Below, one piece after another: positions 29,493-37,706 of a stretch of DNA of 59,748 bases. Positions within the stretch are counted from its first letter, which is position 1. Every line of letters starts with the position of its first letter. This DNA comes from Prochlorococcus sp. AG-321-E21 (GTDB lineage Bacteria > Cyanobacteriota > Cyanobacteriia > PCC-6307 > Cyanobiaceae), in assembly GCA_003283415.1 (NCBI GenBank), contig QBXH01000006.1, forward strand, positions 1-59,748. The letters are read 5' to 3'. Made by a program: the position numbers and the translations under genes. Below the pieces are notes generated by a model. It did no database searches, had not been told where the DNA came from, and worked only from the letters and a program-made list of their open reading frames with translations.

Positions 29493-29648
29493 ATGACTAA
29501 TTCAAAAATTCAAAATAATAATGATATTAATAATCCCATAGATGAATATTTACAATGTCTATCATATTGTGATATTCATCCAAAAGGTATAGATAATGAT
29601 TGCGAAGTTATTTGTATGGAGAGACATTTGAAAACTAATTATTGGTAA
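29493..29648 (+). CDS. hypothetical 51-residue Cys-containing protein
   Basis: The ATG follows GAGGGAATCT, a plausible ribosome binding region. The protein is hydrophilic, with four Cys (LQCLSYCDIHPKG and NDCEVICMERH) spaced as two CX3C-like pairs, possibly a zinc site. No family was recognised. It converges with the WD40 gene. Confidence 0.6.
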   Translation: MTNSKIQNNNDINNPIDEYLQCLSYCDIHPKGIDNDCEVICMERHLKTNYW

Positions 29649-29664
29649 ATCAATAAGCTATAAA

Positions 29665-30738
29665 TTACTTGAACCCCTTTGAAGAGGAACTTGTACGAAC
29701 TTTAAAATTCCAAACGGTTATAACACCCTTTGAATTAACTGCAGCTAAAGCGCAGTCATCGGGTCTCCAGGCAATATCTCCAACTAAATCTCCTGCAAAA
29801 GCAGCTCCTACAGGATCCCCATTTCCGTCGTTTTTAAGGAAACTAGCTACAACTGAACCATCTCTTGAACCTGAAGCTACTAGCAATCCTTTATTAGAAA
29901 AAGCTAGGCTAGAAATTGGCTCAGTATGATGAGATAATTCTCCCGGCATAGTTCCCTCTGGTCCATTCCCTGAAAAACTCCATACGGTAATTCTTTCGCT
30001 ACCGCTTGTTGCTAATAGTATTCCAGTTTCATCAAAGGAGAGATGTGAAGGCTTTCCTGGATAACCTGTCATTTCCGCATCTTTTCCTGTTGATCTTCGC
30101 CAGAAATGTACCGAATTATCTTGACTCCCACAGGCGACTATATCTCCATCAGGGCTTAACTTCATTGATATTAAGGATCCTTGCCATTCAAGTTTCTGAT
30201 TAGTCTTTTTATTTGCTACATCATAGAAAGTTACACGTCCATAGCATGCAGTTGCTAATTCATTTTTATTCGACCACGATATAGCACTTACTGTACTTGG
30301 ATGTTCTTGTGAAACCCATTCTTCATTTCCATCTTGATTAAATACATAAACTTTTTTTGAAAAAGCTATGGCCAAATATAAACCTCCATTTGACCAACTT
30401 AAATGCTCTATCCAACCTTTACCAAGTTTAATGGCTTTAATTTCTTCCCCATTGTTGCTTTTTAATATTCGAACTATCCCATCTTGTCCAGAAGTTGCAA
30501 AAATATCTCCATTTGGATGGATTGACATTGCTAGAAGACCTCCTGAGTGGCTTGAATCCTTTTTCCAAATAATCTTACCTGTATCTCCTTCGAACCCATA
30601 AAGTCCTCCTACTACATCTCCAACAATAAATAGCTTTCCTCCTAAAGCCCAACCACAAACTATTGCATAATCATCAACTTCAGCAGACCATCCATCATGA
30701 AACATGCCTCTTGGGCTAAAGGGTTCTATATCAGACAC
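29665..30738 (-). CDS. WD40-repeat protein of the zinc regulon
   Basis: About seven WD40-like blades fill the 357 residues, seen as repeated SGS-type turns and SWS/VWSF/VWNF blade ends. It starts inside the end of cobW (13-base overlap), so it is cotranscribed with that metallochaperone and placed under the same Zur-like box. A scaffold or metallochaperone partner role is inferred from this linkage. Confidence 0.88.
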   Translation of the reverse strand: MSDIEPFSPRGMFHDGWSAEVDDYAIVCGWALGGKLFIVGDVVGGLYGFEGDTGKIIWKKDSSHSGGLLAMSIHPNGDIFATSGQDGIVRILKSNNGEEIKAIKLGKGWIEHLSWSNGGLYLAIAFSKKVYVFNQDGNEEWVSQEHPSTVSAISWSNKNELATACYGRVTFYDVANKKTNQKLEWQGSLISMKLSPDGDIVACGSQDNSVHFWRRSTGKDAEMTGYPGKPSHLSFDETGILLATSGSERITVWSFSGNGPEGTMPGELSHHTEPISSLAFSNKGLLVASGSRDGSVVASFLKNDGNGDPVGAAFAGDLVGDIAWRPDDCALAAVNSKGVITVWNFKVRTSSSSKGFK

Positions 30739-32084
30739 TTATCAAATCCCTCTTGCATTTCTTTCTCATCTAGGTTTCTTCCGATAAACACGAGTTGATT
30801 TCTGCGTGGCTCATTTCCCCATTCTTTATCTGGTTGGGCAGTAAATAACATATGAACTCCTTGAAATACTATTCGGCGTGGGTTACCAGAATAACTAATA
30901 AACCCTTTTGTTCTGAATATATCAACCCCTTTCTCGGAAAGAAGTCTTCCCATCCAAGTATTCAACTTTTCAGGATCAACATCTCCAAAACGCTCTATTG
31001 CAATTGATCCAACTTCATCATCATGTTCATGTTCTGCGACCCAGTTTCTTTCGGTTTTAAAAGGAATTTCCTTTACATTATTTTGGGAATCTATTTTTAG
31101 CACTTTCATATTGAATTCTTCAGCAGTATGTTGTGTGAACAATCCAACTTTTGACGCTTTTTCAACATCCAAAATAAAAGATTTAGATCCTTTGTTTTGC
31201 AATTTAAGACTTACATGCTCATCATATGGGATAGTATTTTCAGGTTCTAAATTTTTAGCTTTTTCTGCATAAAGTCTTACAGAGGCTTCTGCACCCTCTT
31301 TTAATTCTTCCTCACTAAATCCTTGATTAGCAAAAGCTACTAAAGACATTTCAGGATCAGGCCCTTCTTCAAGTTTTAATTCATATTTTCCAGGCTCAAC
31401 CTCATAAACTCCTGACCATTCAAAAGGATATTCAGGTTCTAAAAAAGTTGGTCTACGCTTTAGCATTTGGTCAAGATCGAATGCACTCAGATTCAAGACT
31501 GTATCAATAGGAACCTCTGCTTTCTCCGCTCGAATAATACGAGTCATTCGATTCATCTCCCTTAATCTTGATTCAAGATTATCAAGAGCTTCATCTGATA
31601 CTAAATCAGTTTTATTAAGAACTAGAACATCTGCAAACGCTACCTGCTCCGAACTCTCATCACTTCGTCCAAGTTGTTGATCAATATGAGCTGCGTCAAC
31701 TAATGTAACTATCCCATCAAGTGTGAATTCAGAACTAATTTCTTCATCCATAAAAAATGTTTGAGCAACAGGACCAGGGTCAGCTAATCCAGTTGTCTCA
31801 ACCAAAACATAGTCAAACTTATCCCTTCTTTTCATCAAATTACCAAGAACTCTTATCAGATCTCCGCGAACAGTACAACAAATGCAACCATTTGACATCT
31901 CAAATACTTCTTCATCGGCATTTATTACAAGACCTTGATCTATTCCAACTTCACCATATTCATTTTCAATAACCGCTATCCTCTTACCATGCTCTTCACT
32001 TAATATTCTATTAAGGAGAGTTGTTTTACCTGAGCCTAAGAATCCAGTAAGGATTGTAACAGGAACTTTTTCGTTGATACTCAT
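30726..32084 (-). CDS. CobW/COG0523-family GTPase, probable zinc chaperone
   Basis: The P-loop GFLGSGKT (14-21), the metal-binding CICC (67-70) in NGCICCTVRGDL and NKTDLV are all present, with a CobW C-terminal domain ending near residue 450. The setting with zur, znuA, znuB, znuC and a Zur-like box upstream points to zinc rather than cobalt. It would load zinc onto client proteins when zinc is scarce. Confidence 0.92.
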   Translation of the reverse strand: MSINEKVPVTILTGFLGSGKTTLLNRILSEEHGKRIAVIENEYGEVGIDQGLVINADEEVFEMSNGCICCTVRGDLIRVLGNLMKRRDKFDYVLVETTGLADPGPVAQTFFMDEEISSEFTLDGIVTLVDAAHIDQQLGRSDESSEQVAFADVLVLNKTDLVSDEALDNLESRLREMNRMTRIIRAEKAEVPIDTVLNLSAFDLDQMLKRRPTFLEPEYPFEWSGVYEVEPGKYELKLEEGPDPEMSLVAFANQGFSEEELKEGAEASVRLYAEKAKNLEPENTIPYDEHVSLKLQNKGSKSFILDVEKASKVGLFTQHTAEEFNMKVLKIDSQNNVKEIPFKTERNWVAEHEHDDEVGSIAIERFGDVDPEKLNTWMGRLLSEKGVDIFRTKGFISYSGNPRRIVFQGVHMLFTAQPDKEWGNEPRRNQLVFIGRNLDEKEMQEGFDKCLI

Positions 32085-32102
32085 CTATTAATTGTTCTAA
32101 TA

Positions 32103-32139
32103 AAAAAATGTCTAGCATTTAATATATTAGACATTTTTT
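32103..32139 (-). terminator. hairpin in the cobW leader
   Basis: AAAAAATGTCTA (32103-32114) pairs with TAGACATTTTTT (32128-32139), giving a 12-base stem with T tracts in both directions. On the minus strand it lies after the znuA stop, and after the Zur-like box but before cobW. It may end znuA transcripts or act as a leader attenuator for cobW. Confidence 0.6.
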
Positions 32140-32144
32140 GATAA

Positions 32145-32159
32145 TGAAAACCGTTATCT
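32145..32159 (-). promoter_or_regulatory. Zur-like operator of cobW
   Basis: TGAAAACcGTTATCT is a 7-1-7 imperfect palindrome within the longer GATAA...TTATC arrangement at 32140-32158. It lies 60-75 bases upstream of cobW. The form and the neighbouring zur gene support Zur repression when zinc is sufficient. Confidence 0.6.
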
Positions 32160-32169
32160 ATAGAAAAGT

Positions 32170-33669
32170 TTAATTTTGAAGTGAATTCCAAGTGTTTTCT
32201 AGGTTGGAACCTGCTTCTTTATCACATGTTCCACCTAATGAATTAACAATGGTACATGTATTGTGAACTGCAACTGAAATCGTATTCCCTGTCATCATTA
32301 GTCCGTCACTATATATTTGATCAGAAGAAATAGGAATTGAGCTTTGTCTGCTTAGGTTTTTTATTAACTTTGAGACGGGCTTCTGCTCAGAGAACAAAAC
32401 TTTCACATTATCTTTCTTAAGTTCTTCTAAGGCAGAACTAATTTTTTCTGGTCTTAAGCTTGATGATTCTCCCAAAGTATCAAGTAAACTTATAGTCTCA
32501 AATCCAAAAGCATTTCCGTAATAACCCATAGCATTATGTTTAGAAACAATAATTCGATTTGATTCTGGGATAGTAGAGACTTGCTTCACAATCCAGCTAT
32601 CAAGATTTTCTATTATTGAATCAACAGTTTCAAATCTTTCATTTATTAGGTTCCTATCTGACCGGTTAAATATTGAAATGTCTTTCTTTAGATTCTTGCT
32701 GATTACTTCTCCCATTTTTGTGATGTTATGAGGATCATGCCAGATGTGAGGATCTAAACCACCGTGATCGTGATGATGATGACCCTCTCCTTCATCAGGT
32801 ACTTGTGCAATTGGTTCGACATCATTATTTGTGACATCCTTGAAAAAATGTTCATCGGCCTCGAATTCAAAAGGCATATGTTCTGTAAAGAAGGTATACT
32901 CACCTGTCTCTTTTATCTCGATATCAAAAGATGTAACTTCCTTCTTTTGAGAGAAATTAAGGAGATATGCCTTATTTGCTGCTTTGAGAGTTCCATTATT
33001 ACTTTTGCTTATGGAGTCATTTGATCCTAATAAATCTTTAGCAAGTTGTTCAGAAGATTCAATATCATTTGATTTTAGTATTACCATTTTCATCGCAGGA
33101 TCTGCATATTCACCATCTACTTTTGCAAATGACCATTTATAAGTTCCTTTTGAGAGGTTGAATTTCCCTGCCCACTCAAATGAACCTTCCATTTGTTCAG
33201 CGTGATCATCATGACCTTCATGATCTGAATGATCGTCTTTTTTGGCTGAAGAGTGATCAGAATGGTCATCGTGTCCTTCATGGTCAGAATGATCATCTAA
33301 ATTTACTGCACTTACTCCCACCACAACGGTTTGAGATTTACTTTGCCAATTTCTCATGGCAGGGGTCATTTCTTTTCCAAGGGTAAACACCTTGTCAGCA
33401 TTATTTAGTGCTTGAGCTTGTCTTGGAGTGATTTTCAAATCATGGACATCTGCTTTTCTGTCCACTATGCATGTCACTTCATCGGAAGGTAATGCAATTG
33501 ATTTAACTAAATCACAAGTTAAGGGCTCAACTGCTACATATGATTTTCCCTTAGCTAATGTATCTTGAGCGATTGAAGATAATATTACTGTTCCTGCGAG
33601 GAAGGTACCTTTAAGGATAGATTTTTTGGCTTTCTTACTTTTAATTAATAGTTCTTTAAAAATGGACAT
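32170..33669 (-). CDS. znuA: zinc ABC transporter substrate-binding protein with inserted domain
   Basis: It has a signal peptide, then a ZnuA fold with metal ligands in DVHDLKITP, DPHIWHDPHN and SKHNAMGYYG. Between the lobes lies a repeated Asp/His-rich run (about residues 123-160), then an extra domain of about 130 residues (FEWAGKF, KVDGEYADPAMK), then an HHHHDH cluster. At 499 residues it is far longer than ordinary ZnuA (about 300). It captures zinc in the periplasm for ZnuBC. It is divergent from znuC across a Zur-like box. Confidence 0.93.
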   Translation of the reverse strand: MSIFKELLIKSKKAKKSILKGTFLAGTVILSSIAQDTLAKGKSYVAVEPLTCDLVKSIALPSDEVTCIVDRKADVHDLKITPRQAQALNNADKVFTLGKEMTPAMRNWQSKSQTVVVGVSAVNLDDHSDHEGHDDHSDHSSAKKDDHSDHEGHDDHAEQMEGSFEWAGKFNLSKGTYKWSFAKVDGEYADPAMKMVILKSNDIESSEQLAKDLLGSNDSISKSNNGTLKAANKAYLLNFSQKKEVTSFDIEIKETGEYTFFTEHMPFEFEADEHFFKDVTNNDVEPIAQVPDEGEGHHHHDHGGLDPHIWHDPHNITKMGEVISKNLKKDISIFNRSDRNLINERFETVDSIIENLDSWIVKQVSTIPESNRIIVSKHNAMGYYGNAFGFETISLLDTLGESSSLRPEKISSALEELKKDNVKVLFSEQKPVSKLIKNLSRQSSIPISSDQIYSDGLMMTGNTISVAVHNTCTIVNSLGGTCDKEAGSNLENTWNSLQN

Positions 33670-33690
33670 AAATAAATTAGTTTTTTAAAA

Positions 33691-33705
33691 TGATAATCAT
33701 TTTCA
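33691..33705. promoter_or_regulatory. Zur-like operator between znuA and znuC
   Basis: TGATAATcATTTTCA is a 7-1-7 palindrome of Fur-family type with only minor mismatches. It sits 22 bases before znuA and about 86 before znuC, where it could control both divergent promoters. The nearby Fur-family gene at 34577-34981 is the natural regulator. Confidence 0.75.
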
Positions 33706-33790
33706 TATTAAATTGCAAGATTAGTTATCAATTGTTTTAATTAAATTGGTTAGATGGTAGCTTAGGTAAAATTAAAAACCGATTTAATTT

Positions 33791-34555
33791 ATGGCTAATT
33801 TAGTAGCAGAGAACTTATCATATTCATATTCAAAAAGAAGTAAACCGGCGCTAAATAAGGTATCAGTCGCTATAAAACCAGGAACTTTAACTGCTCTAGT
33901 AGGGCCTAACGGAGCAGGTAAGTCTACTCTCCTAAGATTATTACAGGGACAAAATTTTCCTGATAAGGGATATATCACGATTGATGGAAAAAAATTACGT
34001 TCAGTCAGGTCTCAAGTGGCACTTATGCCTCAAAGAAGTTCAATGAATTGGCGATTTCCTATTACGGTTGAAAAACTAGTCTCATTAGGTCAAGTTAAAT
34101 ATTCAAAATCTAAAAATATTAATTCCTTTCAAATTAAATCCTTATTAGTAAACCCTAATAGCTGGATAAATAAGTGTTGTGAATTAGAAGCAACAATGCA
34201 AAGAGTTGGAATTTTGAAACTAGCAAATAGAAGACTCGATACTCTTTCTGGAGGACAGCAACAAAGGGCTCTTTTGGCAAAAACCTTAATGTCTCCTGCA
34301 AGAATTCTTTTATTGGACGAACCATGCGCTTCTTTAGATCCCCCTGCTAAAGACGATTTCTTGAAGATTGTTCGTCAACTTGCAGATATAGGCCTCTCTT
34401 TAATTGTAAGCAGTCATGATTGGGGTTCTTCCCTAAATAGTTACGATCAGGTGGTTGTCCTAGATAAAACTGTTTTAGCTTCAGGTACTCCAGATTCAAT
34501 AAAATCTAAATTGGATGATATTAATATAAGCTCAATAAATGACAATAATTATTAA
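33791..34555 (+). CDS. znuC: zinc ABC transporter ATP-binding protein
   Basis: The 254-residue ATPase has Walker A GPNGAGKST, signature LSGGQQQR, Walker B ILLLDEP and the late switch His in SSHDWGS. It energises ZnuB. The context with znuA, zur and znuB supports zinc over manganese. Confidence 0.93.
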   Translation: MANLVAENLSYSYSKRSKPALNKVSVAIKPGTLTALVGPNGAGKSTLLRLLQGQNFPDKGYITIDGKKLRSVRSQVALMPQRSSMNWRFPITVEKLVSLGQVKYSKSKNINSFQIKSLLVNPNSWINKCCELEATMQRVGILKLANRRLDTLSGGQQQRALLAKTLMSPARILLLDEPCASLDPPAKDDFLKIVRQLADIGLSLIVSSHDWGSSLNSYDQVVVLDKTVLASGTPDSIKSKLDDINISSINDNNY

Positions 34556-34576
34556 CGAATAAAAATATGTTTAAAT

Positions 34577-34981
34577 TTAACTCTGAGCTTGATAACAATT
34601 TTGGCAAAGGCCGAAATATTCAAGTGTATGAAATAGTAATTGAAATTTTTTTGGTTTTTTCTTAGGGCTATGAATATCTTTCACTGGACAACCCTCGACT
34701 TTGGATGTATCACCACATTGAACACATGTCATATGGTGAATATCTCTATCAACAGGAGTGTAAAGTACTTCACCTGTTGGAAGATGTCTAGATCGAATTA
34801 ATCCATGTTTTATAAGAACTTGAAGATTTCTATAAACTGTTGTCAAACCCATAGATTTGCCATCGTTAATCAATTGCCTATGCAAATCTTGACCACTCAA
34901 TTCATCATCACATTTTTTAAGTTCTTCAAGAAGTTGCTCTTGTCGTTTGGTAATGTCAGATTTGGTAACCATTATTTTCAA
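34577..34981 (-). CDS. zur: Fur-family zinc-responsive repressor
   Basis: A winged-helix part (GLTTVYRNLQVLIKHGLI) is followed by the metal-binding domain with HHMTCVQCGD and CQNC, giving a structural zinc site. Its position between znuC and znuB identifies it as Zur rather than Fur or PerR. It is divergent from znuB, so it may control itself as well as the transporter. Confidence 0.9.
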   Translation of the reverse strand: MKIMVTKSDITKRQEQLLEELKKCDDELSGQDLHRQLINDGKSMGLTTVYRNLQVLIKHGLIRSRHLPTGEVLYTPVDRDIHHMTCVQCGDTSKVEGCPVKDIHSPKKKPKKFQLLFHTLEYFGLCQNCYQAQS

Positions 34982-35028
34982 GATCTTTTGATTTCTTGTT
35001 TTTCAGATCATAACGAATCATACGATTA

Positions 35029-35835
35029 ATGACTTTTATAAACAACTGGTGGTTAATTCCTTTAATAATTACTATTTTCTCTGGAATCTTGTGCCCAGCT
35101 ATGGGAACCGTATTAATAACTCATAGACGATTATTACAGGTTAATTTAATTTCTCACTGTGTTTTACCAGGCCTTGCTCTCGCGTTAGCTCTAGGTATTC
35201 ATCCTTCAATTGGAGGTGTTATTAGTGGTCTCCTTGGTTCAGTTATTGCAGAAAGTTTAACTAATAAAAAAAGTGAAAACTATGAAGCGGTAATGAATAC
35301 GATTCTTGCTGGTATGCTCGGTTTTGGAGTTTTGCTTATTCCACTTCTTGGGATAAGGATTGATTTAGAAGCAGTATTGTTTGGAGATTTATTAACTGCC
35401 AACCTTAGCGATTTGTTAAGAACTTTTATTGCTTTTCTAACATTCATTTTATTAATAACTTTCGGATATGAAAAAGTTGTTTACGTCGGATTAGATCCAG
35501 AGGGGGCTTCAGCTAGTGGTATAAATGTCTCTTTATTAAATTTAGCTCTAAGTTTTACTACTGCACTAGTTATCGTTAGTTCGATGTCAGCTGTTGGAGT
35601 TATTCTAGTAATTGCATTACTATCAACACCTACTTTATTAGGACTTTATAAAGCGCAAAGTCTTAGGATTGCTATGATGAAATCCTCTTTTTTTGGACTT
35701 TGTATTTCTTTATTGGGTTTTATTCTTTCAATAGTTTTTAATTTATCTCCAGGGCCTGCAATAAGCGTTATTTGCGTTGCTTCATTAGTAATCCCCAAGT
35801 TAAGTGAATATTTTAAAACTTTTTTCAAAGCTTAA
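35029..35835 (+). CDS. znuB: zinc ABC transporter permease
   Basis: It is an ABC-3 type permease of 268 residues with about eight helices. GTVLITHRRLLQVNLISHCVLPGLALA near the start is the family pattern. It transports zinc with ZnuA and ZnuC. Its end overlaps a small convergent gene by 11 bases. Confidence 0.92.
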   Translation: MTFINNWWLIPLIITIFSGILCPAMGTVLITHRRLLQVNLISHCVLPGLALALALGIHPSIGGVISGLLGSVIAESLTNKKSENYEAVMNTILAGMLGFGVLLIPLLGIRIDLEAVLFGDLLTANLSDLLRTFIAFLTFILLITFGYEKVVYVGLDPEGASASGINVSLLNLALSFTTALVIVSSMSAVGVILVIALLSTPTLLGLYKAQSLRIAMMKSSFFGLCISLLGFILSIVFNLSPGPAISVICVASLVIPKLSEYFKTFFKA

Positions 35836-35971
35836 AGGTCCAATCAGAATCAAGGACCTCTGCTTCTGGATTATTTTTTAAAGCCACTTTAATAGCATCG
35901 TTCTTATTGTTGGCTATCACAACTTCTTCATATTCTTTACCGTCTTTTTTTAAACTTACCTTGAAGCGCAT
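35825..35971 (-). CDS. conserved small soluble protein, 48 residues
   Basis: The ATG frame encodes MRFKVSLKKDGKEYEEVVIA then ANNKNDAIKVA and a WTFKL end. It is a compact alpha/beta pattern without a membrane segment and is typical of conserved cyanobacterial small proteins. Its stop lies inside the end of znuB on the other strand. The function is unknown. Confidence 0.7.
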   Translation of the reverse strand: MRFKVSLKKDGKEYEEVVIANNKNDAIKVALKNNPEAEVLDSDWTFKL

Positions 35972-36061
35972 AGAAATATTAAAAAGTTATTTCCATCCTA
36001 AATATTATTAGAAAGAAAATATATTTTATTGAAAAAAAGTAATTTATTAATTGAATATTAT

Positions 36062-36310
36062 TTAATTATTTTGAAGCTTTTCAACTACACTTACTTTCTC
36101 AATTTTTGCGACATCTTGAAGTCCGTTAGCATCAAACCAAGGAGCACTTTCCCAATCAAACCCTTCTCCAAAGGTATTATCTGGTGCTGCCACATACCAA
36201 TGACATGACGTATCCGGAACATCTACCGCGCACTTTGACCAATCAGCTTCCCATTGCGGCACTTGAACCCACATAACAGAAGCTAGAAAAATAGAAATAA
36301 TAAAATTCAT
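36062..36310 (-). CDS. small exported protein
   Basis: From ATG 36310 the protein has a signal peptide (IISIFLASVMWVQ) and an acidic, Trp-rich mature part with Cys in SKCAVDVPDTSCHWY. An upstream TTG at 36325 is possible but adds only a few residues. Not recognised; probably periplasmic or lumenal. Confidence 0.7.
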   Translation of the reverse strand: MNFIISIFLASVMWVQVPQWEADWSKCAVDVPDTSCHWYVAAPDNTFGEGFDWESAPWFDANGLQDVAKIEKVSVVEKLQNN

Positions 36311-36318
36311 AATTTTTT

Positions 36319-36459
36319 TTAGCAAAACTTAGAGAGATTCTTTTCACATTCTTTTTTTCTTTTCCTCCAGTATTCTTCTACTATTTGATAGTTATGTTTT
36401 AATTTGAAATCTTCAAAATTATTATCTCTATTTATAAAAAAGGTGTGGTTTTTTTTCAT
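36319..36459 (-). CDS. hypothetical 46-residue basic protein
   Basis: The ATG frame encodes a hydrophilic protein with a helix rich in Lys, Arg and Glu (VEEYWRKRKKECEKN) and a terminal Cys. It stands just upstream of the exported protein gene on the same strand. No family was recognised. Confidence 0.5.
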   Translation of the reverse strand: MKKNHTFFINRDNNFEDFKLKHNYQIVEEYWRKRKKECEKNLSKFC

Positions 36460-36628
36460 AAAGTCCTCTAATCGTTGAGAAGTTTATAAGACAGATTTAT
36501 TGTTTTTGAAAGTGGATTTATACTCAAATGATTCAACTTTATGATTAGGTTTTAAGAGCTAGAGTTTCCGATTCGAAAAAAAATAAGAAATTTGCTAATT
36601 TACTTTAAAAAATCAAATCAATAATAAA

Positions 36629-36775
36629 TTAAATAATTATTTGCTTTGTTTTAGGTATATATTTATGAGGATTCTCTTCAATGTACATTAATGAATATTT
36701 TACAACTCCTCCAATAATTGAAAAAAGGATAATTATAGAAAAAATGTAAATAACTTTCTGGTACTTTTTTTTCAT
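36629..36775 (-). CDS. hypothetical 48-residue single-helix membrane protein
   Basis: It is a basic start, one hydrophobic helix (IYIFSIIILFSIIGGVV) and a short polar tail. The ATG is preceded by no strong ribosome binding site. It belongs to the cluster of tiny membrane proteins in this region and was not recognised. Confidence 0.5.
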   Translation of the reverse strand: MKKKYQKVIYIFSIIILFSIIGGVVKYSLMYIEENPHKYIPKTKQIII

Positions 36776-36892
36776 CTACGTAGTTCTTGTAATAAACCAA
36801 ACATTCTAGTTTTATTCTTTAATAAGTTAATAAATAGGGATTTATACTGTATCTTTTTTTATTCAAATAAATGTAAATTAATTCAATCAGAC

Positions 36893-36903
36893 ACTCCTCA
36901 CAC
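36893..36903 (+). other. second copy of the Yfr1 core motif
   Basis: ACTCCTCACAC, identical to the 11-base unpaired motif of Yfr1 at 8429-8439, occurs here about 120 bases upstream of the Yfr2-type RNA. No terminator hairpin follows it directly, so a complete second Yfr1 gene is not supported. Confidence 0.55.
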
Positions 36904-37020
36904 AAATTTTTCTGGGAATTCAATGTGCCTATAGTTTGGGTACTTTTTGTTTTAACCTTGTGACACTTGATATACAGGCCCAATAAGTATTTCCACTCTT
37001 TGGAAATTATGTAATATTTA

Positions 37021-37114
37021 GTCCGTGTGTAGGAGAGGCTCTATTAAATCAGTGGAAACAAGGAAACACTTGATTTTTTAGAACCAATTAAGACCCCTCA
37101 GGGGGTCTTTTTTT
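37021..37114 (+). ncRNA. Yfr2-family small RNA
   Basis: The stretch shows the Yfr2-type repeat GGAAACAAGGAAACA (37054-37068) in the loop of an AAATCAGTG/CACTTGATTT hairpin (37046-37076). A terminator AGACCCC/GGGGTCT with a T tract (37091-37114) closes it. A -10 TAATAT lies at 37012-37017. Length of about 92 and motif fit the cyanobacterial Yfr2-5 family. Its 5' part GTGTGTAGGAG can pair with the Yfr1 motif. Confidence 0.85.
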
Positions 37115-37403
37115 ATTTATTGTCTAGGTTATATTGATTTATTAATTTGTTGAGATTTTCAACTCTCTCATTTTTTTTCTTTAAAGGTCTTAAAAAATCA
37201 AGTACAGCAGCACAACATAATTGCCAGCATGAGTTTTCCTTAAGTTCTAATTTCTTACATATAATCTTTGGAGCAATCGTAAGTGTATTTATTTCTGAAA
37301 TATGTTGAATGGTTTCCCAAAGTTCTCCTTCCAGAAAGTCTAGTTCAATACTAGATAATAATTCTGTGGCTACATAATCTTTTATAAGTTCAGTTAATTC
37401 CAT
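37113..37403 (-). CDS. hypothetical acidic helical protein, 96 residues
   Basis: The soluble, Leu/Glu-rich helical protein carries a Cys pair in CWQLCCAAVLDF. It has no membrane segment. Its end runs into the terminator of the convergent Yfr2-type RNA, so the two may affect each other. It was not recognised. Confidence 0.7.
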   Translation of the reverse strand: MELTELIKDYVATELLSSIELDFLEGELWETIQHISEINTLTIAPKIICKKLELKENSCWQLCCAAVLDFLRPLKKKNERVENLNKLINQYNLDNK

Positions 37404-37628
37404 AATATTTAGATTTATGGGATAGATAAACTTTAAGACTTTTTTATTATCCTTGTTAATTTCTTGAACATATTTTTAATATAAATTTTGAATTATTTTG
37501 TATAATCCCATCAAGCTTAATTGATAATCAGACTATAACTTAAATCTCAATTATAAAAAATTTCGCTATTCACTTTATTGAAATTCAATTTTAAGTTTTA
37601 GAGGTGATTAGACTTTCAATAAAAAGTT

Positions 37629-37706
37629 ATGGATTTTTTAAATGTTATTCCACCAAATCTTTATTTTTTTTGGTTAGATTATTCTGAGTTTTTAAATTTG
37701 CTTTAA
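37629..37706 (+). CDS. tiny 25-residue frame coupled to the DUF1499 gene
   Basis: An ATG frame encodes a hydrophobic, aromatic 25-residue peptide. Its stop shares a base with the ATG of the next gene (TAATG). It may be a leader peptide or a small membrane protein. Only the coupling supports it. Confidence 0.35.
   Translation: MDFLNVIPPNLYFFWLDYSEFLNLL

Noticed and set aside
36893..36960. A complete second yfr1 gene
   Set aside because: Only the 11-base motif is shared; the GC-rich terminator stem of Yfr1 is missing.
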